DNA of 5,398 nucleotides from JANYCD01 sp043738385 (GCA_043738385.1 JAYUGL010000147.1:1-5398); one strand, 5' to 3'. Positions 1 through 5,398 are shown, counted from the stretch's first letter. Numbers and translations: made by a program. The notes: generated by a model not told the origin, from the sequence alone.

Positions 1-129
1 CTGATCCTGCGGCCCGACCAGAATGGCCGCGCAGTCGGGATCGCGCCGCAGGAAATCGAAAGTGGCGGGCAGCGTGACCGAAGGACCGTGATCACCGCCC
101 ATGCAATCCACCGCGATGGTAATTGCCAT
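1..129 (-). CDS. plsX: Phosphate acyltransferase PlsX, N-terminal fragment (cut by window edge)
   Basis: Reading the minus strand from an ATG at 129 gives 43 residues beginning MAITIAVDCMGGDHGP, which matches the characteristic PlsX N-terminus (IAVDxMGGDxGP). The rest of the gene (the family is about 340 residues) lies beyond the left edge. PlsX makes acyl-phosphate from acyl-ACP, the first step of the PlsX/PlsY route to phosphatidic acid, and acts as a peripheral membrane enzyme. It follows rpmF on the same strand, as in E. coli and most Proteobacteria, usually with fab genes downstream. The start is uncertain: an in-frame ATG at 147 would add six residues (MNRPDK), but it lies directly against the hairpin at 151-182. 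Neither start has a good Shine-Dalgarno sequence, so 129 is preferred because it fits the family N-terminus. Confidence 0.93.
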   Translation of the reverse strand, partial: MAITIAVDCMGGDHGPSVTLPATFDFLRRDPDCAAILVGPQDQ

Positions 130-148
130 CTTATCGGGTCTATTCATG

Positions 149-182
149 AAAACGGCCGGATGCGCATTCGCATCCGGCCGTT
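149..182 (-). terminator. Perfect 14-bp hairpin with short T run between rpmF and plsX (terminator or attenuator)
   Basis: The arms AACGGCCGGATGCG and CGCATCCGGCCGTT (151-164 and 169-182) are exact reverse complements separated by a 4-nt loop. On the minus strand the stem ends in TTTT (positions 152-149), giving a short U tract; on the plus strand the stem is followed by CCC, so the element points with the rpmF-to-plsX direction. It lies 13 nt after the rpmF stop and 19 nt before the preferred plsX start. With only four Ts it could be a leaky intrinsic terminator that lowers plsX expression relative to rpmF, or an RNA stabilising or processing stem. The structure is seen directly; the role is inferred. 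Confidence 0.7.
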
Positions 183-195
183 CCCTGAGAATGAA

Positions 196-375
196 TTATT
201 CGCCCTTGGTCTTCAGAACTTTCTTGCCACGATACACCCCGGACGGCGAGATATGGTGGCGCAAATGGACTTCGCCAGTGGTCGACTCAACCGCCAGCGG
301 AGGGTTGGTCAAAAAATCATGGGCGCGATGCATGCCGCGCTTTGATGGGGATTTCTTGTTTTGCTGAACAGCCAT
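196..375 (-). CDS. rpmF: 50S ribosomal protein L32
   Basis: This 59-residue basic protein begins MAVQQNKKSPSKRGMHRAHD and contains the L32 signature region RHHISPSGVYRGKKVL near its C-terminus (about residues 39-54). Length and sequence match bacterial L32, a component of the large ribosomal subunit. It is the cysteine-free form: the positions that carry zinc-binding cysteines in some phyla are absent, as in E. coli. The start at 375 is fixed by the conserved MAVQQNK N-terminus and by an AAGGAG Shine-Dalgarno sequence 7 nt upstream; a longer reading from 423 would overlap yceD and add a non-conserved stretch. It lies 16 nt after yceD and before plsX, the usual yceD–rpmF–plsX operon. Confidence 0.97.
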   Translation of the reverse strand: MAVQQNKKSPSKRGMHRAHDFLTNPPLAVESTTGEVHLRHHISPSGVYRGKKVLKTKGE

Positions 376-382
376 TTCACGA

Positions 383-388
383 CTCCTT
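383..388 (-). promoter_or_regulatory. Shine-Dalgarno sequence of rpmF
   Basis: The minus strand reads AAGGAG here, 7 nt before the rpmF ATG at 375. It is the clearest ribosome binding site in the window. It lies in the 16-nt gap after the yceD stop and supports strong independent initiation of L32 and the short start. Confidence 0.85.
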
Positions 389-391
389 GTT

Positions 392-901
392 TCAATGCTT
401 CCTGAACTGCGCCAACACCGCAAAAGCCGAGGGCTCGCGATCCTTGTCCATCACCACCGGCGGCGCGCAGACTTCATGCCGTGGCGCGATCGGCAATGCC
501 AGCAACACTTCTTCCTCAATCAACGGCAACAACGCCAAGGCCTTGCTGGCCTCAATGGCATCGGACCCGTCATCTTCCAGCGCATCATCGGGCCATGGGC
601 CACCCGGTGCAACCAGCAGCAGGCGCTTGTCGATCTGCAACGCAAATGCCATGCTTTCCAGGCAGCGCTGGCAACGCAATTGCAATGTGCCCGACACCGC
701 GAGGACCAGGAAGCTGCTGCCATCCTGATCCATCTCGCCCTGCACCAAGCATTTCAGCGAGCCGACGTCGCTTGCAAGACTGTCGGCCATTCGTCCCAGC
801 GCAGCAATGGCAATTTGGCCCGAAAGTCGACCAGCCTCACGAACAAACGCCAGACTATCGACAACCGCCTGCGCAAAATCAGTGTCTGCTTGGCGCGACA
901 T
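392..901 (-). CDS. yceD: YceD / DUF177 family protein (23S rRNA accumulation protein)
   Basis: The 169-residue protein matches the DUF177 (YceD) family. Residues 77-80 form a CQRC pair, as in the family's CxRC motif. The best conserved block, IEEEVLLALPIAPRHEVC, is at about 128-145, followed by a short polar tail. Family members in bacteria and plastids have been linked to accumulation or processing of 23S rRNA; the molecular activity is not firmly established, and the cysteine pair suggests possible metal binding. The gene is immediately upstream of rpmF (16-nt gap), the standard arrangement, which fits a role in large-subunit biogenesis. The start at 901 has only a weak purine stretch before it. 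It diverges from maf across a gap of about 50 nt. Confidence 0.93.
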   Translation of the reverse strand: MSRQADTDFAQAVVDSLAFVREAGRLSGQIAIAALGRMADSLASDVGSLKCLVQGEMDQDGSSFLVLAVSGTLQLRCQRCLESMAFALQIDKRLLLVAPGGPWPDDALEDDGSDAIEASKALALLPLIEEEVLLALPIAPRHEVCAPPVVMDKDREPSAFAVLAQFRKH

Positions 902-911
902 AAACCGTGGA

Positions 912-920
912 TGCTATCAT
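912..920 (+). promoter_or_regulatory. Candidate extended -10 promoter for maf
   Basis: The plus strand reads TGCTATCAT: a TG extension, one base, then TATCAT (5 of 6 matches to TATAAT). A poor -35 candidate, TTGGCG at 890-895, is 19 nt upstream, consistent with an extended -10 promoter that relies little on -35. Transcription would start near 927, giving a leader of about 28 nt before the maf ATG at 955 and arguing against a GTG start at 907. The site lies within the 53-nt yceD/maf divergent gap, so yceD's own promoter must overlap it or lie inside maf. Confidence 0.45.
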
Positions 921-954
921 GCGCGACCTCGTTAAGTCCAGCCAAAACAGAAAC

Positions 955-1530
955 ATGAGGCTCATCCTCGCATCCACTTCGGCGTTCCGCCGTGAGCTCC
1001 TGACCCGTCTGCAAATCCCATTTGAAGTGGCGGCTCCAGACGCCGATGAGGCTCCCCTTCCCCATGAAACACCGGCCGCGACCGCCGAGCGTCTCGCCGA
1101 AGCCAAAGCACACGCAGTCGCCAATCGTTTCCCCGATGCACTGATTATCGGCAGCGACCAGGTCGCGTTTCTGGGCGAGCAACGCTTCGACAAACCCGGT
1201 ACGCGCGAAAATGCCAAAGCCCAACTCAGCCAAATGAGCGGGAAAACGGTGAGCTTCCATACCGGCCTGTGCCTGCTCAACGCGACTACCGGCCGCACAC
1301 AGTTGCGCGGTATCCCCACCGAGGTGCGCTTCCGCACGCTTTCCGACAGCGAAATTAACCGTTATCTTGATCGGGAGGACGCACTGAATTGCGCAGGCAG
1401 CGCAAAATCCGAGGGGCTGGGCATTTCGTTGCTGGAATATCTGCGTGGCGACGACCCCAACGCACTCGTCGGTCTGCCCCTGATCGCGCTTTGTGACATG
1501 TTGAGGGCCGAGGGCGTTACGATTCCCTGA
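955..1530 (+). CDS. maf: Maf family nucleotide pyrophosphatase, YceF type (7-methyl-GTP pyrophosphatase)
   Basis: The 191-residue protein starts MRLILASTSAFRRELL, the Maf N-terminal motif (S-T-S then R13). GSDQV is at 66-70 with the presumed catalytic aspartate D68, a KP pair at 80-81, CAGSAKSEG at 146-154, GDDPN at 165-169 and VGLPLIALC at 172-180. The CAGSxKSEG form and overall match to E. coli YceF point to the subgroup that hydrolyses 7-methyl-GTP to the monophosphate, rather than the dTTP/UTP-specific YhdE type. It probably acts as a cytosolic house-cleaning enzyme removing modified nucleotides. A longer reading from a GTG at 907 is possible, but its first 16 residues are not family-like and would overlap the candidate promoter. 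There is no obvious Shine-Dalgarno before 955. The stop codon overlaps the next ATG by 1 nt. Confidence 0.95.
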   Translation: MRLILASTSAFRRELLTRLQIPFEVAAPDADEAPLPHETPAATAERLAEAKAHAVANRFPDALIIGSDQVAFLGEQRFDKPGTRENAKAQLSQMSGKTVSFHTGLCLLNATTGRTQLRGIPTEVRFRTLSDSEINRYLDREDALNCAGSAKSEGLGISLLEYLRGDDPNALVGLPLIALCDMLRAEGVTIP

Positions 1531-2243
1531 TGCCCGGCACGCTCTTTCTCATACCGGTTGCGCTGGGTGATGTCCCTTGGCCGGAGTTTCTGCCGGCCGC
1601 GACACGCGAGACCGCATGCCGGCTGCGACACTACGTTGTCGAAAATGCCAAAACTGCACGGGCAGAACTCAAACGGATGCAGCATCCCGTGCCGTTGCAG
1701 GAGTTGTCCATCGAAGTCCTTCCGGACCACCCTGCCGCGGCCGATCTGGATCGTCTGCTGACGCCGGCGATCAACGGCCACCACGTGGGGGTGATGTCCG
1801 AAGCCGGTTGCCCCGGCATCGCCGATCCCGGCGCGTTACTGGTACGCCGCGCGCACCAGTTGGACATCTTGGTAAGGCCGCTGGTCGGGCCATCCTCCCT
1901 GTTACTGGCGTTGATGGCGTCTGGTCTGGAGGGACAACGCTTTGCCTTTCACGGCTATCTTCCTGCGCGAGAGCCCGAGCGAAGCAAAAAAATCGTGGTA
2001 TTGGAAAAAGAGTCGCGAAGCCTAAGACAGACTCAATTATTTATCGAGACCCCCTACCGCAATGACGCGCTGTTTCAGGCTTTGCTCAAAGCATGCGCCC
2101 CAGACACACAACTGTGCATGGCAACCGACCTGACCTTGAGCAGCCAATTGATCGCCACGCATCGCATCTCAGCGTGGCGCAAAAAAACCGCGCCGCAACT
2201 TGACCGGCGACCAACCGTCTTCCTGATTTTTAGTGAAGGGTAA
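1530..2243 (+). CDS. SAM-dependent methyltransferase, tetrapyrrole methylase family (short RsmI-like paralogue)
   Basis: This 237-residue protein belongs to the tetrapyrrole-methylase fold family that includes RsmI (16S rRNA C1402 2'-O-methyltransferase). The central motif SEAGCPGIADPG (residues 90-101) parallels RsmI's SEAGTPxIxDPG, VGPSS (119-123) parallels PGPCA, and GYLPAREPERSKK (142-154) and FIETPYR (171-177) also align by eye. It differs from true RsmI: the N-terminal VATPIGNL-type motif reads IPVALGDV, the AEDTR-type motif is replaced by VENAKTAR, and the C-terminal helix-turn-helix extension of RsmI (about 280 residues) is missing. It is therefore probably a paralogue with an unknown substrate. 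Its ATG overlaps the maf stop (TGATG), which suggests translational coupling. Its 3' end overlaps the convergent sppA by 14 nt. Confidence 0.85.
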   Translation: MPGTLFLIPVALGDVPWPEFLPAATRETACRLRHYVVENAKTARAELKRMQHPVPLQELSIEVLPDHPAAADLDRLLTPAINGHHVGVMSEAGCPGIADPGALLVRRAHQLDILVRPLVGPSSLLLALMASGLEGQRFAFHGYLPAREPERSKKIVVLEKESRSLRQTQLFIETPYRNDALFQALLKACAPDTQLCMATDLTLSSQLIATHRISAWRKKTAPQLDRRPTVFLIFSEG

Positions 2244-3177
2244 AGCGAGCCAAGCTGCCAACAAGGCCGTCGGCCATGGTGGTGCCAAAGCGTTTGGCAA
2301 ATTTTTCGGCGATATTCAGCTTGACCGTGAAGTCGCGAATTTCTTCCGCCTTGATCACATCGCGGGCGACCGAATCGACCGTGCCGTAACCGTCACTCAA
2401 GCCGAGCTCTATGCTCTTGGTGCCCGTCCACATCAGGCCGGAGAACATGTCGGGTATCTCCTTCAGCCGATTGCCACGCCCCTTGCGCACGACATCGATG
2501 AACTGCTGATGGATCTCGCCCAGCATCTGCCGCGCGTGTTCCTTGTGGCTAGCAATCATCGGCGAGAAGGGATCGAGGAAGCCCTTGTTCTCGCCTGCCG
2601 TCAGCAGTCGTCGTTCGACCCCCAGTTTTTCCATGGTGCCGGTGAAGCCGAAGCCATCCATCAATACGCCGATGGAGCCGACGATGCTGCCCTTGTTCAC
2701 ATAGATCTTGTCCGCCGCCGCCGCGACATAGTAGCCACCTGAAGCACAGACGTCCTCCACAACGACATAAAGCGGAACAGTCTTGTTCTTGGCGCGTAGT
2801 CGAACGATTTCATCGTTGATCATGCCTGACTGAACCGGACTGCCGCCGGGACTGTTGATCATCAATATGACGCCGGCCACCTTCTTGTCGTCGAAAGCAG
2901 AGCCCAGGGCTTCGATCACGTTCTCTCCGCTGGCCTCGCCACCGGCCTGGATGATGCCGTTCATCCGCACCAGCGCGGTATATTTGCCACTGTCACCAAA
3001 CTTCTTCGCTTCTCCGCCCCAATCGACAAACGCACTCACGATCACGGCCAGGTAAACGAAGCCCAGCAGTTTGAAAAATATCCCCCAGCGGCGGCCGCGT
3101 CGTTGCTCGGCAATGGCCGCGAGCGCCACTTTTTCAAGAATTTTGCGTTCCCAATTCGATTCGCTGGAGTCGGACAC
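2230..3177 (-). CDS. sppA: S49 family signal peptide peptidase (SppA-like, short form)
   Basis: The 315-residue protein has a cytosolic basic N-terminus and one membrane segment at about 33-50 (IFFKLLGFVYLAVIVSAF), then an S49 peptidase domain. Key features are INSPGGSP (107-114), the nucleophile Ser146 in CASGGYY (144-150), a GSIVGSIGV block (163-171) and the presumed general base Lys198 in GENKGFLDPFSP. One catalytic domain and this length match the short SppA form (Bacillus type) rather than the tandem-domain E. coli SppA of about 618 residues. Members cleave remnant signal peptides in the cytoplasmic membrane. The start is GTG, 5 nt after the stop of the HAD–Rieske gene, with only a weak GAG-containing ribosome site. 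It is the last gene of the minus-strand group and runs into the 3' end of the methyltransferase gene. Confidence 0.93.
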   Translation of the reverse strand: MSDSSESNWERKILEKVALAAIAEQRRGRRWGIFFKLLGFVYLAVIVSAFVDWGGEAKKFGDSGKYTALVRMNGIIQAGGEASGENVIEALGSAFDDKKVAGVILMINSPGGSPVQSGMINDEIVRLRAKNKTVPLYVVVEDVCASGGYYVAAAADKIYVNKGSIVGSIGVLMDGFGFTGTMEKLGVERRLLTAGENKGFLDPFSPMIASHKEHARQMLGEIHQQFIDVVRKGRGNRLKEIPDMFSGLMWTGTKSIELGLSDGYGTVDSVARDVIKAEEIRDFTVKLNIAEKFAKRFGTTMADGLVGSLARFTLH

Positions 3178-3182
3178 TTTGC

Positions 3183-4169
3183 TTACTCGCTTTCACTCTC
3201 AATGAGATAAATGCCACCATCGCGCTCCTCCACCGGCACACTGACCAGCCCCTTGCCGTTGCAGCGACCGCCCAGACAGCGCCCGCTTTCCGGCGCATAG
3301 AGCGCACCGTGGGTAGCGCAAACCAAGTATAAACCGGCGGCGTCGAAGAACCTGCCCTTTTGCCAATCGATCTCGACCGGCACATGTCCACAACGATTGA
3401 GATAAGCGTGAACCTGGCCGGCGAAACGGACGACGAAGGCGGGTACTCGCCCCTCCGCAGTGTTGACCTCGAAGCGCACACCCGTACCCCCTTCCGCCAG
3501 CGAAGCGCCTTCGCAGATCAGGCGTTCGCGCAGCCATGCCGCCAATTCATCGACGCTGTCGACACACTGCAATGGCGCTTCCGCCATCAGCAAATCGCGC
3601 GGATGTGCGCCGTAACTGACAGCCAGGGCCGCAACACCGGCATTTTTTGCCATCAGCAGGTCATGCGTGGTGTCACCGATCATCAGTGTCGACGCTTTTG
3701 AAATTCCGAACTCATCCATCAACTCTTCCAGCATTTGCGGATGCGGTTTGGAAAAACATTCGTCGGCACAGCGCGAACCGTGGAAGCAATCACCGATGCC
3801 GGTAACTTTAAACGCCTGGTTCAGTCCATCGCGCCCCTTGCCGGTTGCCACCGCCAACAGGTGACTTCTGGCGCCCAGATCGCGAACCAACTCTGCAATT
3901 CCGGGAAACAAGGGCAAGGTCAAATTATGCGCAAGGAAATGATGCCGATAGCGTTCCGCCATCTCGTCATAACGTTCCCGCGTCAGATCCGGCAACGCAT
4001 GATTCATCGCATCCTGCATGCCCAGTCCGATGATGTAGCGCGCGGCCTCGTCACTCGGGGCAGCAAGGCCCAGATCCCGGGCGGCGGCCTGGATGCAAAA
4101 CGCAATGAATCCCGTCGAGTCCATCAACGTGCCATCCCAGTCGAAGACAATCATTTCAAATCGTGCCAT
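3183..4169 (-). CDS. HAD-family phosphatase fused to a C-terminal Rieske [2Fe-2S] domain
   Basis: The reading frame encodes 328 residues from the ATG at 4169. The N-terminal part (about 1-212) is a HAD-IA phosphatase of the Gph type: DWDGTLMD with nucleophile D10 and acid D12, threonine in VATGK (motif II, about 109), lysine in SKPHP (141), and GDTTHD (165-170) as the motif IV acids. The C-terminal part (about 216-328) is a Rieske ferredoxin-like domain with C260-x-H262 and C284-x2-H287 as cluster ligands (CGH and CATH, 21 residues apart), then GRCLGGRCNGKGL with two more cysteines. Related Betaproteobacteria usually have two adjacent genes; here they are one uninterrupted frame of about the summed length. 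Substrate and electron partner are unknown. An ATG at 4184 would add five residues. The start overlaps the rluC 3' end by 14 nt, and sppA follows after 5 nt. Confidence 0.88.
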   Translation of the reverse strand: MARFEMIVFDWDGTLMDSTGFIAFCIQAAARDLGLAAPSDEAARYIIGLGMQDAMNHALPDLTRERYDEMAERYRHHFLAHNLTLPLFPGIAELVRDLGARSHLLAVATGKGRDGLNQAFKVTGIGDCFHGSRCADECFSKPHPQMLEELMDEFGISKASTLMIGDTTHDLLMAKNAGVAALAVSYGAHPRDLLMAEAPLQCVDSVDELAAWLRERLICEGASLAEGGTGVRFEVNTAEGRVPAFVVRFAGQVHAYLNRCGHVPVEIDWQKGRFFDAAGLYLVCATHGALYAPESGRCLGGRCNGKGLVSVPVEERDGGIYLIESESE

Positions 4170-5115
4170 GGCTCCGCTTTTCATTGGTATCGATACAGGA
4201 TAAAAACTGCTGCAGTTCGGGTGGCAACGGAGCTTCCAGCTCCAGCGCCTGGCCTGTCAGCGGGTGGGTGAATGAAAGTTTCGCCGCATGAAGAAACATG
4301 CGCTTCAAACCGGCCGCCTGCAGATCGCGATTCAGCTTGAAGTCGCCATACTTGTCGTCACCCGCAAGAGGGAAGCCCAAATGCGCAAGATGGACCCGAA
4401 TCTGGTGCGTGCGGCCCGTTTTGAGTTCCACCTCGACCAGACTGAAGTTCTCCCAGCGGGCAAGCAGGCGAACAATCGAGTGAGCTTCCTTGCCACCCTC
4501 GCCGACACTGACGCGACGCTCACCTTCCGCGGTCAGATATTTGTTGAGCGGCAGTCGCACATGTTGTACCGCGTTTTGCCAGCGGCCCTTCACCAGCGCA
4601 AGGTAGCGTTTGGAAATGCCACCATCGCGAAACAGGTCATGCAGCCGAACCAGAGCGGAACGTTTCGTGGCGACAATCAGCAAACCCGAAGTCTCTCGAT
4701 CAAGCCGGTGCGCCAATTCAAGAAAGCGGGCCTCAGGCCGGGCCTGGCGCAACTGCTCGATCACGCCAAAGCTTACGCCGCTGCCGCCGTGCACCGCCAC
4801 GCCGGCGGGTTTGTTGAGGACGATCAGCGCATCATCGGCAAAGACGATGGCAAATTCACGCGCCGGGGCCACCGCACGCGACGACTTGTCGGCCACCCGA
4901 ATTGGCGGAACCCGGACCAGGTCTCCCGACTGCAAGCGATAGTCGGCCCCGATCCGACCCTTGTTGACCCTGACCTCTCCACTGCGCAGGATGCGATAGA
5001 TGTGGCTCTTGGGCACGCCTTTGGCCACGCGCAGCAGGAAATTGTCGATGCGCTGCCCGGCGCCTTCCTCCCCAACTTCCAGCAGGGTCGCCGATTCTTT
5101 GCTTAAGTCATTCAT
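4156..5115 (-). CDS. rluC: 23S rRNA pseudouridine synthase RluC (positions 955/2504/2580 type)
   Basis: From the ATG at 5115 the product is 319 residues, the same length as E. coli RluC. An S4 RNA-binding domain covers about 20-70 (GQRIDNFLLRVAKGVPKSHIYRILRSGEVRVNK). The RluA-family catalytic domain follows, with HRLDRETSG at 137-144 (catalytic D139) and KTGRTHQIRVHLAHLGFPLAGDDKYG at 232-257. The KGVPKSHIYRILRxGEVRVNK stretch is close to E. coli RluC, which isomerises three uridines around the peptidyl transferase centre of 23S rRNA; the exact sites here are inferred. An upstream in-frame ATG at 5313 would add 66 residues with no family resemblance and was not used. No strong Shine-Dalgarno precedes 5115. 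It is the first gene of the rluC–HAD/Rieske–sppA operon and diverges from the inferred rne. Confidence 0.95.
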   Translation of the reverse strand: MNDLSKESATLLEVGEEGAGQRIDNFLLRVAKGVPKSHIYRILRSGEVRVNKGRIGADYRLQSGDLVRVPPIRVADKSSRAVAPAREFAIVFADDALIVLNKPAGVAVHGGSGVSFGVIEQLRQARPEARFLELAHRLDRETSGLLIVATKRSALVRLHDLFRDGGISKRYLALVKGRWQNAVQHVRLPLNKYLTAEGERRVSVGEGGKEAHSIVRLLARWENFSLVEVELKTGRTHQIRVHLAHLGFPLAGDDKYGDFKLNRDLQAAGLKRMFLHAAKLSFTHPLTGQALELEAPLPPELQQFLSCIDTNEKRSHGTI

Positions 5116-5127
5116 TTGCAATACAAT
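5099..5127 (+). promoter_or_regulatory. Candidate sigma-70 promoter for the rightward gene (inferred rne)
   Basis: TTGCTT at 5099-5104 and TACAAT at 5122-5127 are separated by 17 nt, giving three and five matches to the -35 and -10 consensus at ideal spacing. Transcription would begin near 5134, leaving a leader of at least 265 nt within the window. The -35 lies inside the first codons of rluC, and the -10 is just upstream of the rluC start, so RNA polymerase bound here would cover the rluC translation start region. This is a match by eye only. Confidence 0.5.
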
Positions 5128-5398
5128 GAGCTTTGGTTTGCCGTCCCTCGACGGTGTGCCCGACGGCCCGAAGTGGTGTCGGTGGCGCAGTTCCCGGGAT
5201 GTTGCCGTTATCGCCCAGCTCAGGCTGCTGAAGAGGGCATTGAGGCAGGAGCAGAACCGCCTGAATGATTGTGTTGATCGCAATTCCAGCCGGTTCACCA
5301 CCCGCCCCAGCAACCCACAGGGTATCTCGCTCGCCCGAAGCAGCGATAGTAATATGAATTACGCGCACTCAAGGCACACAAGATTGCTTTTGCGCAGG
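5116..5398 (+). promoter_or_regulatory. Gene-free region: probable structured 5' leader of rne
   Basis: No protein with family resemblance can be read in these 283 nt. The open frames on the minus strand show no recognisable motifs. By synteny with E. coli and many Betaproteobacteria, the next gene to the right is likely rne on the plus strand, whose mRNA characteristically has a long structured 5' untranslated region used for autoregulation by RNase E. The RNase E N-terminus (MKRMLxNA) is not reached in the window. Visible structure includes a CCGTC/GACGG hairpin with a CCTC loop (5141-5154), an alternative GCCGTC/GACGGC pairing (5140-5145 with 5162-5167), a 43-nt imperfect hairpin (5254-5296) and an AT-rich GTAAT/ATTAC hairpin (5349-5362). 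The rne assignment is inference. Confidence 0.5.
5254..5296 (+). other. Long imperfect hairpin in the putative rne leader
   Basis: GAACCG (5254-5259) pairs with CGGTTC (5291-5296). After a single C·C mismatch, CTG (5261-5263) pairs with CAG (5287-5289). After an asymmetric internal loop (AAT opposite C), a G·T wobble is followed by ATTG (5268-5271) pairing with CAAT (5281-5284), extended by a further T·G wobble and a G-C pair to a 5-nt TTGAT loop. The mix of helix and internal loops resembles in style the RNase E recognition stem-loops known from the E. coli rne leader, but the sequence is not one I recognise. Function is inferred. Confidence 0.5.

Noticed and set aside
907..954. GTG start at 907 adding 16 residues to Maf
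   Set aside because: The added residues are not like the family, the segment overlaps the extended -10 candidate, and the conserved Maf N-terminus begins at 955.
2181..2187. A7 run in the methyltransferase gene (another A7 run lies near 1986-1992) as a possible slippage or programmed frameshift site
   Set aside because: The frame context (CGC AAA AAA ACC) does not form a standard -1 slippery heptamer, no stimulatory structure was found, and the frame is intact to a family-like end.
2176..2194. GGCGC/GCGCC inverted repeat near the methyltransferase 3' end as a terminator
   Set aside because: The stem is only 5 bp, with a 9-nt A-rich loop and no T run after it on either strand, so it is probably chance.
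2233..2742. 169-residue plus-strand frame antisense to sppA, and a similar one at 3735-4271 antisense to the HAD domain
   Set aside because: Neither shows family motifs, and the opposite-strand genes have intact catalytic motifs over the same region.
3199..3537. Out-of-frame 112-residue reading starting exactly at the HAD/Rieske junction
   Set aside because: It was considered as a separate gene, but the arginine-rich product is a frame shadow. The Rieske ligands are in the HAD frame, so it gives no evidence of a frameshift.
4288..5106. 272-residue open frame on the plus strand, antisense to rluC
   Set aside because: It is a shadow of rluC codon bias in a GC-rich gene; it has no recognisable motif, and rluC is clearly real.
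5116..5313. In-frame 66-residue N-terminal extension of rluC from an ATG at 5313
   Set aside because: The extension has no resemblance to the RluC family, would exceed the usual 319 residues, and covers the structured putative rne leader. The ATG at 5115 gives the expected length.
5108..5368. 86-residue minus-strand frame in the right-hand gene-free region
   Set aside because: It has no family resemblance or ribosome site, and it overlaps the rluC start in another frame.

Overview
The window is a chromosomal housekeeping region of a betaproteobacterium with moderately high GC. This assignment rests on gene order and protein similarity recalled from memory; no database search was run. The order plsX – rpmF – yceD | maf – SAM methyltransferase >< sppA – HAD/Rieske – rluC | (rne) resembles the arrangement common in Betaproteobacteria. 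The outer part (rluC, maf/yceF, yceD, rpmF, plsX) also matches the E. coli rne–rluC–yceF–yceD–rpmF–plsX neighbourhood. No mobile element, CRISPR array, tRNA or rRNA was seen.

Layout. Positions 1-901 hold a minus-strand operon: yceD (DUF177), rpmF (ribosomal protein L32) and the first 43 codons of plsX, running off the left edge. A perfect 14-bp hairpin with a short T run sits between rpmF and plsX. Positions 902-954 are a short divergent promoter region. Positions 955-2243 are a plus-strand pair, maf (YceF-type nucleotide pyrophosphatase) and a short RsmI-like tetrapyrrole-methylase-family protein, joined by a 1-nt stop/start overlap. Positions 2230-5115 are a tight minus-strand operon: rluC, a HAD phosphatase fused in frame to a Rieske domain, and a short SppA-type peptidase. 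The two gene groups converge and overlap by 14 nt around 2230-2243. Positions 5116-5398 hold no convincing gene. They look like the divergent promoter and 5' leader of a plus-strand gene beyond the right edge, by synteny most likely rne (RNase E), and contain a long imperfect hairpin.

How the genes fit together. Much of the content concerns ribosomes and RNA: L32, the DUF177 protein linked to 23S rRNA, the RluC pseudouridine synthase, an RsmI relative and inferred RNase E. PlsX links this to phospholipid synthesis, and SppA acts at the inner membrane. The points most worth a second look are the HAD–Rieske fusion, the structured putative rne leader, the hairpin before plsX, and the uncharacterised RsmI paralogue. 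I see no clear sign of a wholly new multi-gene system here.
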